Shown one piece after another: positions 26,943 through 36,016 of a DNA stretch of 64,000 nt (positions are counted from its first letter, which is position 1; each line of letters opens with the position of its first letter). Position numbers and translations under genes: made by a program. Location of the stretch: assembly GCA_023512345.1 (NCBI GenBank), contig JAILZT010000005.1, forward strand, positions 186,001 to 250,000. The letters are read 5' to 3'. A model generated the notes under the pieces. It had not been told where the DNA came from. It saw nothing but the letters and a program-made list of their open reading frames with translations, and searched no databases. This DNA is from Paenibacillus sp. (GTDB lineage: Bacteria > Bacillota > Bacilli > Paenibacillales > Paenibacillaceae).

Positions 26943-27704
26943 TCAGGTGTTAAAGCTTAGCAATAGCGATTTAATGACTAAGTACCAGCCGTCTACTAGT
27001 ACAAAGAGCAAAATTTTAAATGGTAATGATATCATTACTGGAGGTAGCATCATCATCCCCATTGCCATTAACGTACTGGCCACAACAATATCAATAATCA
27101 GAAATGGAATAAAAATCATAAAGCCCATTGTAAAAGCTTTCTTCATTTCTCCGATTGCGAAAGCAGGTACCATAACCGTTAACGGGATATCAGAATATGT
27201 AGCAGGTTTGGCACTACCTGTATATCCGTTATACTTCATAAATAATAATAAATCTTTCGAATCTGTTTGTTTATACATAAAAGCTTTTAAGGGATCAGCA
27301 GCTTTATCAAAAGCTACTGATTGTGTAATTTCACCTTTTATATAAGGTTGAACTGCTGTTTCATTAACTGTAGTTAGTGTCGGAGCCATGATAAATAAGG
27401 TTAAAAATAAAGCGAGTCCAACTAAGACCTGGTTAGGCGGCATTTGCTGTGTACCCAGAGCGTTCCTTACAAACCCAAGAACGATGACTATACGTGTAAA
27501 ACTAGTCATTAGCATAAGAAATGCAGGAGCAACACTTAAGACAGTAACAAGCAGCAATATGGATAATGAACTAGTACCATTTGAGCCTTCATTGTCACCA
27601 ATTTTGATGTCTATGTTTGGAATAGGCTCGGCATAAATTGGATGTAGTGCAATGATGCTAATGAACCCTATAAGCATAAAAGCAATGATCAACTTTTTTT
27701 TCAT
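26943..27704 (-). CDS. fliP: Flagellar export gate protein FliP
   Basis: Core subunit of the export channel. 253 residues with an N-terminal signal sequence ([20 protein letters not shown]). Hydrophobic segments follow, with the family pattern [40 protein letters not shown] and [20 protein letters not shown]. The ATG overlaps the fliO stop by 4 nt. Confidence 0.96.
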   Translation of the reverse strand: MKKKLIIAFMLIGFISIIALHPIYAEPIPNIDIKIGDNEGSNGTSSLSILLLVTVLSVAPAFLMLMTSFTRIVIVLGFVRNALGTQQMPPNQVLVGLALFLTLFIMAPTLTTVNETAVQPYIKGEITQSVAFDKAADPLKAFMYKQTDSKDLLLFMKYNGYTGSAKPATYSDIPLTVMVPAFAIGEMKKAFTMGFMIFIPFLIIDIVVASTLMAMGMMMLPPVMISLPFKILLFVLVDGWYLVIKSLLLSFNT

Positions 27705-28228
27705 AGTTCCCTCGACTCATCCTTAGTGATATCGTTCGATAGCAGCTCTTCAATCTTCTCTTTGCGTTCTGGCGCAGAGCGGAGCTTGGATTGCAGCACC
27801 TCATAAAAAGAAGAAGTTTCACTAAGATCGATTTCCTCAGGCTGGACTTCCCCGCGCAGCTTGTTTTTTATCTTGGTAATCAGCGGCATGAGAAAATTCT
27901 TTTGACTTGAGGAAGAGTCCTCAAATGATGATGTGATCAATGCAACCTCAACCGGGTCGGTGATCTTATCCAGAAGGGATATCGTATCACCCACCCCGAT
28001 CAAGTAAAGACTGCTTCCAATTTCAATGACCTGCATCGACTTGTTCGGCCCCAATCCCATTGCACCAAGAGTGCGAATGGTACGAACACTCGTCAAAGAC
28101 TGATTGCGGCGTCCTAAAAATCGAATAAGCAACACAATAAGTATAATAATTACCGCAAGGACAAAAATAACATTAAGCAAGTTCAGCAGGTTGTTTTCTG
28201 GTCCCAGCGACCCGGAATTGCCTGACAT
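27701..28228 (-). CDS. fliO: FliO/FliZ-like export gate assembly protein
   Basis: Accessory membrane protein for FliP assembly (called FliZ in B. subtilis). 175 residues: one membrane segment near the N-terminus ([20 protein letters not shown]), a FliO-like beta domain ([20 protein letters not shown]) and a charged C-terminal tail. Unlike the 219-residue Bacillus protein it has no separate N-terminal signal peptide. It lies between cheY and fliP; the call rests on synteny and the FliO motif. Confidence 0.85.
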   Translation of the reverse strand: MSGNSGSLGPENNLLNLLNVIFVLAVIIILIVLLIRFLGRRNQSLTSVRTIRTLGAMGLGPNKSMQVIEIGSSLYLIGVGDTISLLDKITDPVEVALITSSFEDSSSSQKNFLMPLITKIKNKLRGEVQPEEIDLSETSSFYEVLQSKLRSAPERKEKIEELLSNDITKDESREL

Positions 28229-28237
28229 ATTTGTTCC

Positions 28238-28603
28238 CTATACACCCAAAGTTTTGTTAATTGCTTCAATTACACGGTCTGCTTGGAACGGCTTCACGAT
28301 GAAGTCCTTAGCACCCGCTTGAATCGCATCGATAACCATAGCCTGCTGGCCCATGGCTGAGCACATAATCACTTTTGCGTTCGCATCCACTTTTTTAATT
28401 TCTTTCAGGGCAGCGATTCCATCCATTTCAGGCATTGTAATATCCATCGTAATCAAGTCCGGACGTAATTCCTTAAATTTCTCTATTGCTTGAGAACCAT
28501 CCTGGGCTTCACCCACTACTTCAAATCCGTTCTTCGACAAAATGTCACGGATCATCATTCTCATAAATGCTGCATCGTCCACGATTAGAATTCGATTAGC
28601 CAT
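28238..28603 (-). CDS. cheY: Chemotaxis response regulator CheY
   Basis: Single-domain receiver that binds the flagellar switch when phosphorylated. 121 residues. Acidic pocket D9/D10, phospho-acceptor Asp54 (LITMDITMPEMDG), Thr/Ser switch (MCSAMGQQ) and conserved Lys in FIVKPFQ. It lies between fliY and fliO, as in B. subtilis. Confidence 0.96.
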   Translation of the reverse strand: MANRILIVDDAAFMRMMIRDILSKNGFEVVGEAQDGSQAIEKFKELRPDLITMDITMPEMDGIAALKEIKKVDANAKVIMCSAMGQQAMVIDAIQAGAKDFIVKPFQADRVIEAINKTLGV

Positions 28604-28630
28604 TTTTACAAAATCCTCCCTAAGTTATGC

Positions 28631-29941
28631 TCATTGTAGTTTTTGAATTCGGTCCCATTGGCTGACAATATCCGTAACGCGTACTCCGAAGTTTTCGTCT
28701 ATAACCACGACTTCACCTTTGGCGATTAATTTGTTATTGACCAAAATGTCAACAGGTTCACCAGCCAGCTTGTCCAGCTCGATAATTGAACCTTGGGACA
28801 TTTCTAAAATATCTTTAATCTGCTTATGGGTCCTTCCTAATTCTACGGTTACTCTCAGTGGTATGTCCATCAATAAATTCAAATTATTTTCGTCAATATT
28901 ACCAAAGGCTCCACCTTGAAGATTCGCAAATTGTACGGGCTGTACATTTATATTGCGATTAGGCACGGAATTTGGTGGTGGAGCCTGTCCATACGGCATT
29001 CCCTGAGGAGGCATTCCGTATGGCGGCACACCTGGCATACCATACCCTGGCATTCCTGTAGGAGGATAATAATAACCTCCCTCTGGCATCCCTGGATAAG
29101 GCGGCATCCCCGGTTGTGGTGCATAATACGGCGGCTGTCCTCCCGGCTGTTGCGGCGGCTGTTGTTCAGCAACTGGTGCTTGTGCTGGTGTTGGGGCTGG
29201 TTGAGATGGTTTAGAAGGAGTTGCTGTATTTGATACAGCCGCTTCCTGATCTGCTACGCTAACATCGCCAAGGAGCATCGTTACCATATCTTTCGCAAAA
29301 GCTACCGGCAAAAGCTGCATAATGGTTGAATCTATCAAATCTCCAATTTTGAGACGAAATGATATTCGTATAAGTGTCTCTTCGTCAGGCAGACTTCCAA
29401 CGCCTTCACCACTAGACATGTTAAGAATATCGATTCCAGGAGGAGAAATATTGACGAATCTATTAAATATAGTAGACATAGAGGTAGCAGATGAACCCAT
29501 CATCTGGTTCATTGCTTCTTGAACTGCGCTGACATGGATTTCATTCAGCTCTTCATCTTTTGGCGCACCTTCTCCACCTAGCATTAGATCGGCTATAACT
29601 TGGGCATCCTTGATTTTAATAACAAGTGAATTTATGCCTTGGAAACCGTCCACATACTGCACGTGTACAGCAACGTGAGGTTTTGGGAAAGCTTCCTCAA
29701 ACTCGCCGCGGGTAATGACAGAAACTTGTGGAGTAGTGATATCAACCTTTTTCCCCAAAAGTGTGGAGAGTGCAGTTGCTGCACTGCCAAACGTAATATT
29801 ACCAATCTCGCCCAAGGCATCTTGCTCGAACGCTGTCAAAAAGTCATTTACAGTCTTAACCGATGGAGCAACCGCTCCTTCAGCTGATTGTCTTAAAAGA
29901 GCGTCAATTTCTTCTTGGGATAAATAGTCTTTACTCGTCAA
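28631..29941 (-). CDS. fliY: Flagellar switch/CheY-P phosphatase FliY with Pro/Gly/Tyr-rich linker
   Basis: C-ring protein that dephosphorylates CheY-P and supplies the FliN function. An N-terminal CheY-binding peptide (LSQEEIDALLRQ) is followed by a CheC-like domain with two E-x2-N sites (LGEIGNITFG; VQEAMNQMMG). Then comes a roughly 75-residue Pro/Gly/Met/Tyr-rich linker (about 250-330) and a C-terminal SpoA/FliN domain (IPLRVTVELGRTHKQIKDIL). I start at TTG 29939-29941, with AAGGAG nine nucleotides upstream, giving 436 residues and an 11-nt overlap with fliM. A TTG at 29965 would add eight residues. Confidence 0.93.
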   Translation of the reverse strand: MTSKDYLSQEEIDALLRQSAEGAVAPSVKTVNDFLTAFEQDALGEIGNITFGSAATALSTLLGKKVDITTPQVSVITRGEFEEAFPKPHVAVHVQYVDGFQGINSLVIKIKDAQVIADLMLGGEGAPKDEELNEIHVSAVQEAMNQMMGSSATSMSTIFNRFVNISPPGIDILNMSSGEGVGSLPDEETLIRISFRLKIGDLIDSTIMQLLPVAFAKDMVTMLLGDVSVADQEAAVSNTATPSKPSQPAPTPAQAPVAEQQPPQQPGGQPPYYAPQPGMPPYPGMPEGGYYYPPTGMPGYGMPGVPPYGMPPQGMPYGQAPPPNSVPNRNINVQPVQFANLQGGAFGNIDENNLNLLMDIPLRVTVELGRTHKQIKDILEMSQGSIIELDKLAGEPVDILVNNKLIAKGEVVVIDENFGVRVTDIVSQWDRIQKLQ

Positions 29942-30929
29942 ATTCTTCAACTCCTTCACTGACAATCTCGTCTATTTGCACGGCTACCCTATCTTTTATT
30001 ACTCCAGGACTTCCAATAAACTTGAGCTTATTCCCTATTTTTATCGCCAATCCAGAATCGACGGTTTTGTTAAGGGAAATCACATCGCCAACGCTAAGTC
30101 CAAGGAATTCAGAAATAGACAAATTGGATTCACCCAGTTCGGCAACAATTGGAAGCTGAGCTCGGTGGACTCGTGTCTTGATAATCTCAAGCTCATCCGC
30201 ATCACGTGCCTTCTTCTCACTTACAAACCACTGATGCACGGATAGTCTAGACATAATTGGTTCAAGTACCACGTGAGGAATACAAAGATTTATCATTCCG
30301 GTTGTGTCACCAATTTTGGTGCTTAGCGAGATCAGGGCAATCGTCTCATTTGGAGAAACGATTTGCATAAACTGAGGATTGGTTTCCAGGGCTTCCATAC
30401 GGGGTTCAATATCCAACACCGTCTTCCAGGCTTCCCTTAAACTTTCAAAGCATCTGCTGAAAATACGTTCCATTATAGTGGTCTCAATCTCAGTTAGAGC
30501 TACAATCTTTGTAGGAGCTGTTCCGAAACCACCAAGAAGTCTATCTAGCATCGCAAAGGCAATATTAGGGTGAACTTCCATTACCATTCGCCCTTCTAAA
30601 GGCTCAGCTTCAAAGATATTTAAAATTGTCATTTTAGGAATGGAGCGAATAAACTCATCATAAGGGAGCTGCTCTACCTGAACGACATTGATCTGTACAA
30701 AGGTGCGCAATTGGGCCGAAAAGTACGTTGTTAAGTAGCGGGCAAAGTTATCATGTATCCGCGTAAGACTTCGGATATGGTCCTTAGAGAAGCGCACAGC
30801 CCGCTTAAAGTCATAAGAACGGATTTTTTTCTGGGTATCTTCTTTTTTAAGTTCATCAGCATCCATTTCACCAGATGATAGTGCAGCTAGTAGAGCATCA
30901 ATCTCGTTTTGTGACAGTACATCAACCAT
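29931..30929 (-). CDS. fliM: Flagellar motor switch protein FliM
   Basis: C-ring subunit that binds CheY-P. 332 residues. The N-terminal CheY-binding motif is LSQNEIDALLAAL. The CheC-like middle domain contains RSLTRIHDNFARYL, and a SpoA domain lies at the C-terminus (ADLGESNLSISEFL-like; GDVISLNKTVDSGLAIKIG). ATG 30927-30929 is preceded by GGGGGTGAT, a near-perfect anti-SD match. A GTG three codons upstream lies inside that site. Confidence 0.96.
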   Translation of the reverse strand: MVDVLSQNEIDALLAALSSGEMDADELKKEDTQKKIRSYDFKRAVRFSKDHIRSLTRIHDNFARYLTTYFSAQLRTFVQINVVQVEQLPYDEFIRSIPKMTILNIFEAEPLEGRMVMEVHPNIAFAMLDRLLGGFGTAPTKIVALTEIETTIMERIFSRCFESLREAWKTVLDIEPRMEALETNPQFMQIVSPNETIALISLSTKIGDTTGMINLCIPHVVLEPIMSRLSVHQWFVSEKKARDADELEIIKTRVHRAQLPIVAELGESNLSISEFLGLSVGDVISLNKTVDSGLAIKIGNKLKFIGSPGVIKDRVAVQIDEIVSEGVEEFDE

Positions 30930-30968
30930 TTCAATCACCCCCCTATCAAAGAATAACCCGACTTACAA

Positions 30969-31436
30969 CTACAAAGAAGTCAAAATAAAATTGGTAACCT
31001 CAATCTGTGTCAGCTTACCCTCAGTTAAGGTTTTATTGATTAGATTGACTAATTTACTGCTAAGTAGATCCTTACCTTCCGCACCATTTAACTGTTCTGG
31101 CTTGGTATCGGCAAGTGTCTTGATAATAATCGGTTTAATCTTAATATCTTTAATCTTTTCGAATTCTTCCTTGGATTTGGCAGAATCCAATTGAAACGCA
31201 AAATTTATTAAAACGATATAATCGGGGTCGGCGAGATTAGTTTTGATGTCAGGGATTTCCGCAGTCAGCTCGACAATTTCATCTGCGCTTAAATGCTTGG
31301 CTTCTACATTTTCTACAGCCGCGTTGACTTCATTGGTGTCACTTGGGAAAAACTTACCCATCAACAGAAATGCAGCTAGTACAATTAGTGTAATTGCCAA
31401 TAAAATCGTTATGAGCCATGGCAGCATCTTTTTCAT
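30969..31436 (-). CDS. fliL: Flagellar basal-body-associated protein FliL
   Basis: Single-pass membrane protein surrounding stators and supporting motor torque. 155 residues: an N-terminal membrane segment (LPWLITILLAITLIVLAAFL) and a periplasm-side FliL domain (DYIVLINFAFQLDSAKSKEE). The ATG overlaps the flbD stop by 4 nt, and fliM follows. Confidence 0.93.
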   Translation of the reverse strand: MKKMLPWLITILLAITLIVLAAFLLMGKFFPSDTNEVNAAVENVEAKHLSADEIVELTAEIPDIKTNLADPDYIVLINFAFQLDSAKSKEEFEKIKDIKIKPIIIKTLADTKPEQLNGAEGKDLLSSKLVNLINKTLTEGKLTQIEVTNFILTSL

Positions 31437-31657
31437 GAAAGCTCCTCCAGTGATTGCACTTTAATAGTGGCTACGTGTGAGCCGATATCCTTGTTATACT
31501 CCCTGATCTTTTCAATAACCTCATCGACTTTTTCAAGTACAATCAGTCTTTTGCCTGTAACTAGTGTGATGTGTGTATCAGGGCTTTCCTCCACCATTTC
31601 CACCAAAAGGGCATTCAGCCACATTGGGGTTCCATTTAATCGCGTTACTGAAATCAT
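31433..31657 (-). CDS. flbD: FlbD-family small flagellar protein
   Basis: Cytoplasmic protein of 74 residues, normal for FlbD: MISVTRLNGTPMWLNALLVE, TLVTGKRLIVLEKVDEVIEK. FlbD genes sit between the hook gene and fliL in Firmicutes and spirochaetes; the molecular role is unsettled. Start ATG 31657 behind AAGGAGG. An intrinsic-terminator-like hairpin lies just upstream. Confidence 0.88.
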   Translation of the reverse strand: MISVTRLNGTPMWLNALLVEMVEESPDTHITLVTGKRLIVLEKVDEVIEKIREYNKDIGSHVATIKVQSLEELS

Positions 31658-31671
31658 AACAGGCCTCCTTA

Positions 31672-31698
31672 CAAAAAATAGGGGAGGAGTACCTCCCC
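31672..31698 (-). terminator. Intraoperonic terminator-like hairpin between flgE and flbD
   Basis: On the minus strand GGGGAGG-TACT-CCTCCCC forms a perfect 7-bp GC stem followed by TATTTTTTG. It fits the intrinsic terminator pattern but lies in the middle of the fla/che operon, about 15 nt before flbD. Confidence 0.65.
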
Positions 31699-31793
31699 CC
31701 GTTTGAGCTATAACACTTCCACAATAAGCGAAACGTTATTATTAATGTGGAACATATTACTTTTTATATTTTTAAGATAGGTTAGAACTAATA

Positions 31794-32612
31794 TTAACGT
31801 TTCAGGTTAACAACTTCCTGAAGTACTTCATCAGAAGTAGTAATAATACGGGAGTTGGCCTGGAAACCACGTTGTGCAACGATCATTTCTGTGAATTCAT
31901 TCGTTAAGTCAACATTGGACATCTCCAGTTGGCCTGCAACAATTGCACCTGTTCCTGTTTCGGTACTGTTTGCAGTTGTCGGTTCCAGTGTACCCTCAGG
32001 GTTGGCATTCAAGGTCATACGATACAAGTTACCTCCCACTTTCTCCAAGCCTTGGGGATTTGTAACCTTACCAATACCAATTTGCACGCCTGGTTGAGTA
32101 GTGCCATCGCTCATAGTTTGAATAATCGTACCGTCGTTTGAAATCGAAAACCCAGTCACAGCCGCGTCTAACTGTATCATACCGCCAGCTGAATCTAATA
32201 CATGTAACCCATCAGATGTAACTAGGTTAAAGCTGGCATCCACATGAAAATCCCCTGCTCGAGTAAGAAAAGGTGTCTCTTGTTCATCAGAAAGTTTTAC
32301 AAGGAAAAATCCATCTCCATCAATACGTAAATCCGTAGGATTGTTCGTAGTCATTGCGCTTCCTGCTAAGTGTAAGGTGTCTATCGAACCAATGCTTACA
32401 CCCAAACCAATTTGTTTGGCATTAACGCCACCTTGAGCCCCATCAGCAGCAGCTGTAACTCCTGAGACAGTCTGGCTCATGATATCTTTAAACATTACAC
32501 GTCCCGTTTTGAAGCCAATTGTATTTACGTTAGCAATATTATTCCCGATAACATCAAGCTTAGTTTGAAAACCGCGCATACCAGAAACCCCTGAGTACAT
32601 AGATCTTAACAT
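31794..32612 (-). CDS. flgE: Flagellar hook protein (FlgE, formerly annotated FlgG in Bacillus)
   Basis: Structural subunit of the hook. 272 residues, the short Bacillus size. N-terminal rod/hook signature MLRSMYSGVSGMRGFQTKLD and NNIANVNTIGFK; internal RIDGDGFFLV; C-terminal QLEMSNVDLTNEFTEMIVAQ and RGFQANSRIITTSDE. In B. subtilis the gene at this position (after flgD, before flbD) was first called flgG and later shown to encode the hook. Given that naming history, FlgG-like is the alternative label. Confidence 0.92.
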   Translation of the reverse strand: MLRSMYSGVSGMRGFQTKLDVIGNNIANVNTIGFKTGRVMFKDIMSQTVSGVTAAADGAQGGVNAKQIGLGVSIGSIDTLHLAGSAMTTNNPTDLRIDGDGFFLVKLSDEQETPFLTRAGDFHVDASFNLVTSDGLHVLDSAGGMIQLDAAVTGFSISNDGTIIQTMSDGTTQPGVQIGIGKVTNPQGLEKVGGNLYRMTLNANPEGTLEPTTANSTETGTGAIVAGQLEMSNVDLTNEFTEMIVAQRGFQANSRIITTSDEVLQEVVNLKR

Positions 32613-32629
32613 TAATATATCATCTCCCG

Positions 32630-32726
32630 AATTATGAAGTCGTAGGACTTCTAGAATATAAAGATTGAAGCAAGGACCGCGTCAGTCGGTCGGCGGTCAC
32701 TCCAGCTTTCCATTAGGACCAGCCGG
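32630..32726 (-). other. Structured 115-nt intercistronic leader upstream of the hook gene
   Basis: Read on the minus strand, three consecutive short stems occupy this gap: CCGGCT/AGCTGG, then GACCGC/GCGGTC around CGACCGACTGAC, then GAAGTC-CTAC-GACTTC. No T tract follows, so it is not an obvious terminator. It may be an RNA processing or stability element. No match to a riboswitch I know. Confidence 0.4.
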
Positions 32727-32727
32727 T

Positions 32728-33111
32728 TCAAGAAATAATTACTGCACTATCAATTTGGGTAAAAACATTATCTTTCATTGAGCTTCCGTCCATTGCGGTA
32801 ACAACTGTTCGGTTGGCCACACTTACAATTAAAGCCATATCTTTCATTAAAATTAACGATTCCTTACTGCCTTTTGCCGCTGCCTTATCAACAGCTGACG
32901 AAATTTGATCCAGCTGGCGCGTGCCAATCGTAATGCCTCTTTGTTCTAAACGTTTAGCAGCATGATTGCTGAACTTAAGCATATTACGCTGAAGTACATT
33001 CTCAAATGAAGCTTCAGGAACCACATTGCTTTTGGAACCGGCTGGCCGTTGTAGAGTAGTAGGATGAACTGAACTAGGATACATTTGACCAATTGTCAAG
33101 CGTTCGCTCAT
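32728..33111 (-). CDS. TIGR02530-type flagellar operon protein
   Basis: 127 residues, matching the conserved 'flagellar operon protein' family found next to flgD and the hook gene in Firmicutes (SFENVLQRNMLKFSNHAAKR; RLEQRGITIGTRQLDQIS; LIVSVANRTVVTAMDG). No membrane segment; the function is unknown. The ATG overlaps the flgD stop by 4 nt. A hook assembly factor is plausible from position only. Confidence 0.82.
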   Translation of the reverse strand: MSERLTIGQMYPSSVHPTTLQRPAGSKSNVVPEASFENVLQRNMLKFSNHAAKRLEQRGITIGTRQLDQISSAVDKAAAKGSKESLILMKDMALIVSVANRTVVTAMDGSSMKDNVFTQIDSAVIIS

Positions 33112-33611
33112 GTCGTCGCCCCGCTCTCCTCAGTGCCCCCAGATGTAGTTGTACCTTTAGAGTCATTGGTTTCAGCTATAGCTGCAATTTCCACTTTTGT
33201 TACGTCAGTCAAAGCAATTTGTTGATCACCTACAACAGCATAATTAACACCACTTTTAACAACTATGGAGTCTACAGTTCCTAATACAGGTAAAAGTGTT
33301 TTAGGGTCTGTCCAGGTAATATCTTTACCAATCAAATTGGAAGCAGAACCAAGTGACTGATTTAGTGATGTAAGCTGGGTAGATATGTTCATTAGCTGCT
33401 CCACGGATGAGAATTGAGCCATCTGAGCAATAAACTCTTTATCTTCCATGGGCTGCATAGGATCCTGATTTTGAAGCTGTGTAATCAGAATTTTCAAGAA
33501 TTGATCTTTACCCATCACTGAGCTGCCTGTCTTACTTCCCGGGTTTGCGCTATTGCCTGTTGCATAGTTAGGCCATGTATTACTCGTGGATACAATATTA
33601 TTCGATGTCAT
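33108..33611 (-). CDS. flgD: Flagellar hook cap protein FlgD
   Basis: Scaffold capping the growing hook. Conserved N-terminal segment MGKDQFLKILITQLQNQDPM and QFSSVEQLMNI (about residues 35-75). The C-terminal part is short and Ser/Thr/Gly-rich. I start at ATG 33609-33611, with AGAGGTG six nucleotides upstream (167 residues); a GTG three codons earlier falls inside the ribosome site. Confidence 0.94.
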   Translation of the reverse strand: MTSNNIVSTSNTWPNYATGNSANPGSKTGSSVMGKDQFLKILITQLQNQDPMQPMEDKEFIAQMAQFSSVEQLMNISTQLTSLNQSLGSASNLIGKDITWTDPKTLLPVLGTVDSIVVKSGVNYAVVGDQQIALTDVTKVEIAAIAETNDSKGTTTSGGTEESGATT

Positions 33612-33636
33612 TTTCTCCACCTCTCTTTCTTAATAT

Positions 33637-35037
33637 TTAGGCCTTAGCAGAAAATGATGGTGTATGGTTCTCGTCTTCCGTCACCCCGTTATCAAGCCAA
33701 TCCTTCCACTCTCCATTTAACTCTGCAGCGGTTATAGCATCTGAGGAGGCTTCGTTTTGATTGTTTGAGCGCTTATCGGATTGATGTCCTCCTGAACCAG
33801 GCTGCCGTCCTTCCTGTTGCATTTGTGATTGAAGCGGCACATTGTTCTGAGTAACTTCCAACTTTTCAACCTGTAAGCCTTGAGTTTGCAATGCTGCACG
33901 TAGTTGAACCATTTGTTGCTCGAGTAGATCTTTAGTTGCGGCATTCTCGGTGATAAATTGTGCTACAAGTTGACCATTCTGCATTGTGATTTTTACATCA
34001 ACCTGACCAAGATTCTCAGGGAACAGTGAGATAGTTGCTTCTGCAATTCCACCTTTTTTTACAATCTCAAGCTTACTAGTGATCAAACCTGTCATTTCTG
34101 CAGCAAAATGTTGAACGGGTACCTGTGGAACTTCAGCTTTTAGTGGTGCTGTAATTCCGTTACGCATTGATAAATGGCCAGCTGTTACAATCTCGTTACT
34201 ATCTTCCGGTATGGTGAACTCTATTACAGGCTCATCATTCGAGGTTACGATTTTTGCATCTGTATTCATTACTGCAACCTTAGCCTGGAGTGTACCTGCT
34301 AGATCAGTGTCATTGCTGCCGGACTCGGCAGGCGCAGTTACTGTTGTAGATATAGACTTTTCACCCTTAACCACCAAAGCATCTGCAGATCGTTGGTTTT
34401 GATTAACTACGTCTTTAGGTTTTTCTACTGATGTAGCATTCTGACTCATAATTTCAGTGAAATTATTAAGGACTGTTAAGCCTTTGGCAGTTAACGCCTC
34501 ATTCCCATTAGCAGCAGCTTCATTAATAATAGTAACCAGCCTGTTCAGATCATCCTGCACTGCAAAACGAAGAGTCTCCGGATTTTGCGCTAAAGGCGAC
34601 AAAGTAGCAGCTGACTCCGTCTTATCATTCAGATCATTCTGAGGATCACTATTCGTCAGAAGTGTGGATACTTGCATTAGCCATCCTTGCAGGGATGCCA
34701 GCAGTGATGGATCGCTCTCGAGGGACTCATCAAGCTTCTCAATATCCTTCACTAACTCATTTAGCAAATCTGCATTTTTCACAGTTGTCTCTTCACTGGT
34801 ATCAGCAGGCAGCTGAATTTGTTTCAGTAATCCTTGTAGTAAAGCGATAGGGTCACCAGTTCCAGTTGGTTGAGCGATGTTACTATCCACAGTCCCAGTC
34901 ATTTGTTGAATTAGGGCCTGTGCAAAAGGTAATAATGTTCCTGTTCCTTCAGCACTTGCTACTAGAGGAGATACCCCTGCGGCTGAATTAGCAGTTAATC
35001 CATTTCCAGCTGAAATCATTTGAAATACTAAACTCAT
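33637..35037 (-). CDS. fliK: Flagellar hook-length control protein FliK
   Basis: Secreted molecular ruler that triggers the FlhB substrate switch. 466 residues. The first roughly 300 are low-complexity, Ala/Thr/Asn-rich and poorly conserved, as usual. The C-terminal Flg_hook domain is clear (ATISLFPENLGQVDVKITMQ; LLEQQMVQLRAALQTQGLQV, about 330-405), followed by a Gln/Gly-rich tail. It lies between ylxF and flgD. Confidence 0.92.
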   Translation of the reverse strand: MSLVFQMISAGNGLTANSAAGVSPLVASAEGTGTLLPFAQALIQQMTGTVDSNIAQPTGTGDPIALLQGLLKQIQLPADTSEETTVKNADLLNELVKDIEKLDESLESDPSLLASLQGWLMQVSTLLTNSDPQNDLNDKTESAATLSPLAQNPETLRFAVQDDLNRLVTIINEAAANGNEALTAKGLTVLNNFTEIMSQNATSVEKPKDVVNQNQRSADALVVKGEKSISTTVTAPAESGSNDTDLAGTLQAKVAVMNTDAKIVTSNDEPVIEFTIPEDSNEIVTAGHLSMRNGITAPLKAEVPQVPVQHFAAEMTGLITSKLEIVKKGGIAEATISLFPENLGQVDVKITMQNGQLVAQFITENAATKDLLEQQMVQLRAALQTQGLQVEKLEVTQNNVPLQSQMQQEGRQPGSGGHQSDKRSNNQNEASSDAITAAELNGEWKDWLDNGVTEDENHTPSFSAKA

Positions 35038-35060
35038 TATTTTTCACCTCCCTTCAAGTG

Positions 35061-35999
35061 TTATTTACCACCCATTAACCGATTTACGATTACAGCTGTT
35101 TGTTCACTATCATTTTTAGTCATTTCACCCAATATTGAAGATCTTACACTATCACCTACTGAGTTTAAGATCGTAACTACTTTATCGGGACTAATCTTGT
35201 ACATCTCACCCAGCAGTTCCCCTGCATTAGCTGCAGGCATAGCCGTAAACGTCTGATTCAGCTTCTCTTTATCGAGATTTGCGCTGCTGCTTGTTGCAGT
35301 CGTTGCCGTACCTGCCTCTTTCTTCAATCTCGACTGAAGAGCCGCAATAGCCAAATCTGTTGAAGTTGTACTTTCCTTTAACTTAACAGAAACCTCAGCA
35401 GCCGTTTCAGGAGTCATTTTTTCCAAAATAGCCGTTTTACTCGCATTGTTCATAACTCTAAAGATCTGCACCATTTCTTCTGTTGTTAAATTCTCCATAA
35501 TCGGTGCTGCTTTTGAAGCTTTCATACCAGCGTAAAGTTTTGCTAAATCAGTTACCTGCTTCTGGTAAGCATCCTCTTCAGTTTCAGTTTCTTCTATAGA
35601 AGCTTCCGCCGACTTCTCAATTTCTTCAATCTGTTTTTGAAGTGCTTGTACTTGTGTATCCTGAGCAGCTTTCTCTTCTGTTGCTTTTTTCAGGCTTTCA
35701 CTCTGCTCTGCCAATTTGGCTTTTAGTTCTTTAATTGTTGTCTCAGAACTAGCCGCCTGCTCCTCTGCTTGTTGCTTCTCGTCTAGTGAAGAATCAGTTG
35801 GCGGATCAGGAACCCACTTGTCTACCACAGGAATTTTATTTGCAAGAGTAAGCACGTTATTACGGATATCCATATTAAAAAGCGTCAGCAAAACTCCCAG
35901 TAAGACAAGTGTAAAGATGATAGGAATCATTAGAAAAAGAAACCTCTCAAATTTACCAGCTGACTCTTCATTATCAAGTTCCATTTCATTCTTCGCCAC
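35061..35999 (-). CDS. ylxF: YlxF/MotE-like membrane coiled-coil protein
   Basis: 312 residues. One N-terminal membrane segment (LFLMIPIIFTLVLLGVLLTL), a coiled coil (about residues 78-140), and two MgtE-N-like helical repeats (LTTEEMVQIFRVMNNASKTA; GELLGEMYKISPDKVVTILN). This resembles MotE/YlxF proteins in flagellar operons, proposed to stabilise stators or FliJ-region structures. Start GTG 35999 behind GGAGG. Same place as ylxF in B. subtilis. Confidence 0.83.
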   Translation of the reverse strand: MAKNEMELDNEESAGKFERFLFLMIPIIFTLVLLGVLLTLFNMDIRNNVLTLANKIPVVDKWVPDPPTDSSLDEKQQAEEQAASSETTIKELKAKLAEQSESLKKATEEKAAQDTQVQALQKQIEEIEKSAEASIEETETEEDAYQKQVTDLAKLYAGMKASKAAPIMENLTTEEMVQIFRVMNNASKTAILEKMTPETAAEVSVKLKESTTSTDLAIAALQSRLKKEAGTATTATSSSANLDKEKLNQTFTAMPAANAGELLGEMYKISPDKVVTILNSVGDSVRSSILGEMTKNDSEQTAVIVNRLMGGK

Positions 36000-36016
36000 T
36001 AGCGGAAACCTCCGGG

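Noticed and set aside
32613..32727. Cyclic-di-GMP riboswitch before the hook gene
   Set aside because: The stems do not match the conserved GEMM core and there is no expression platform.
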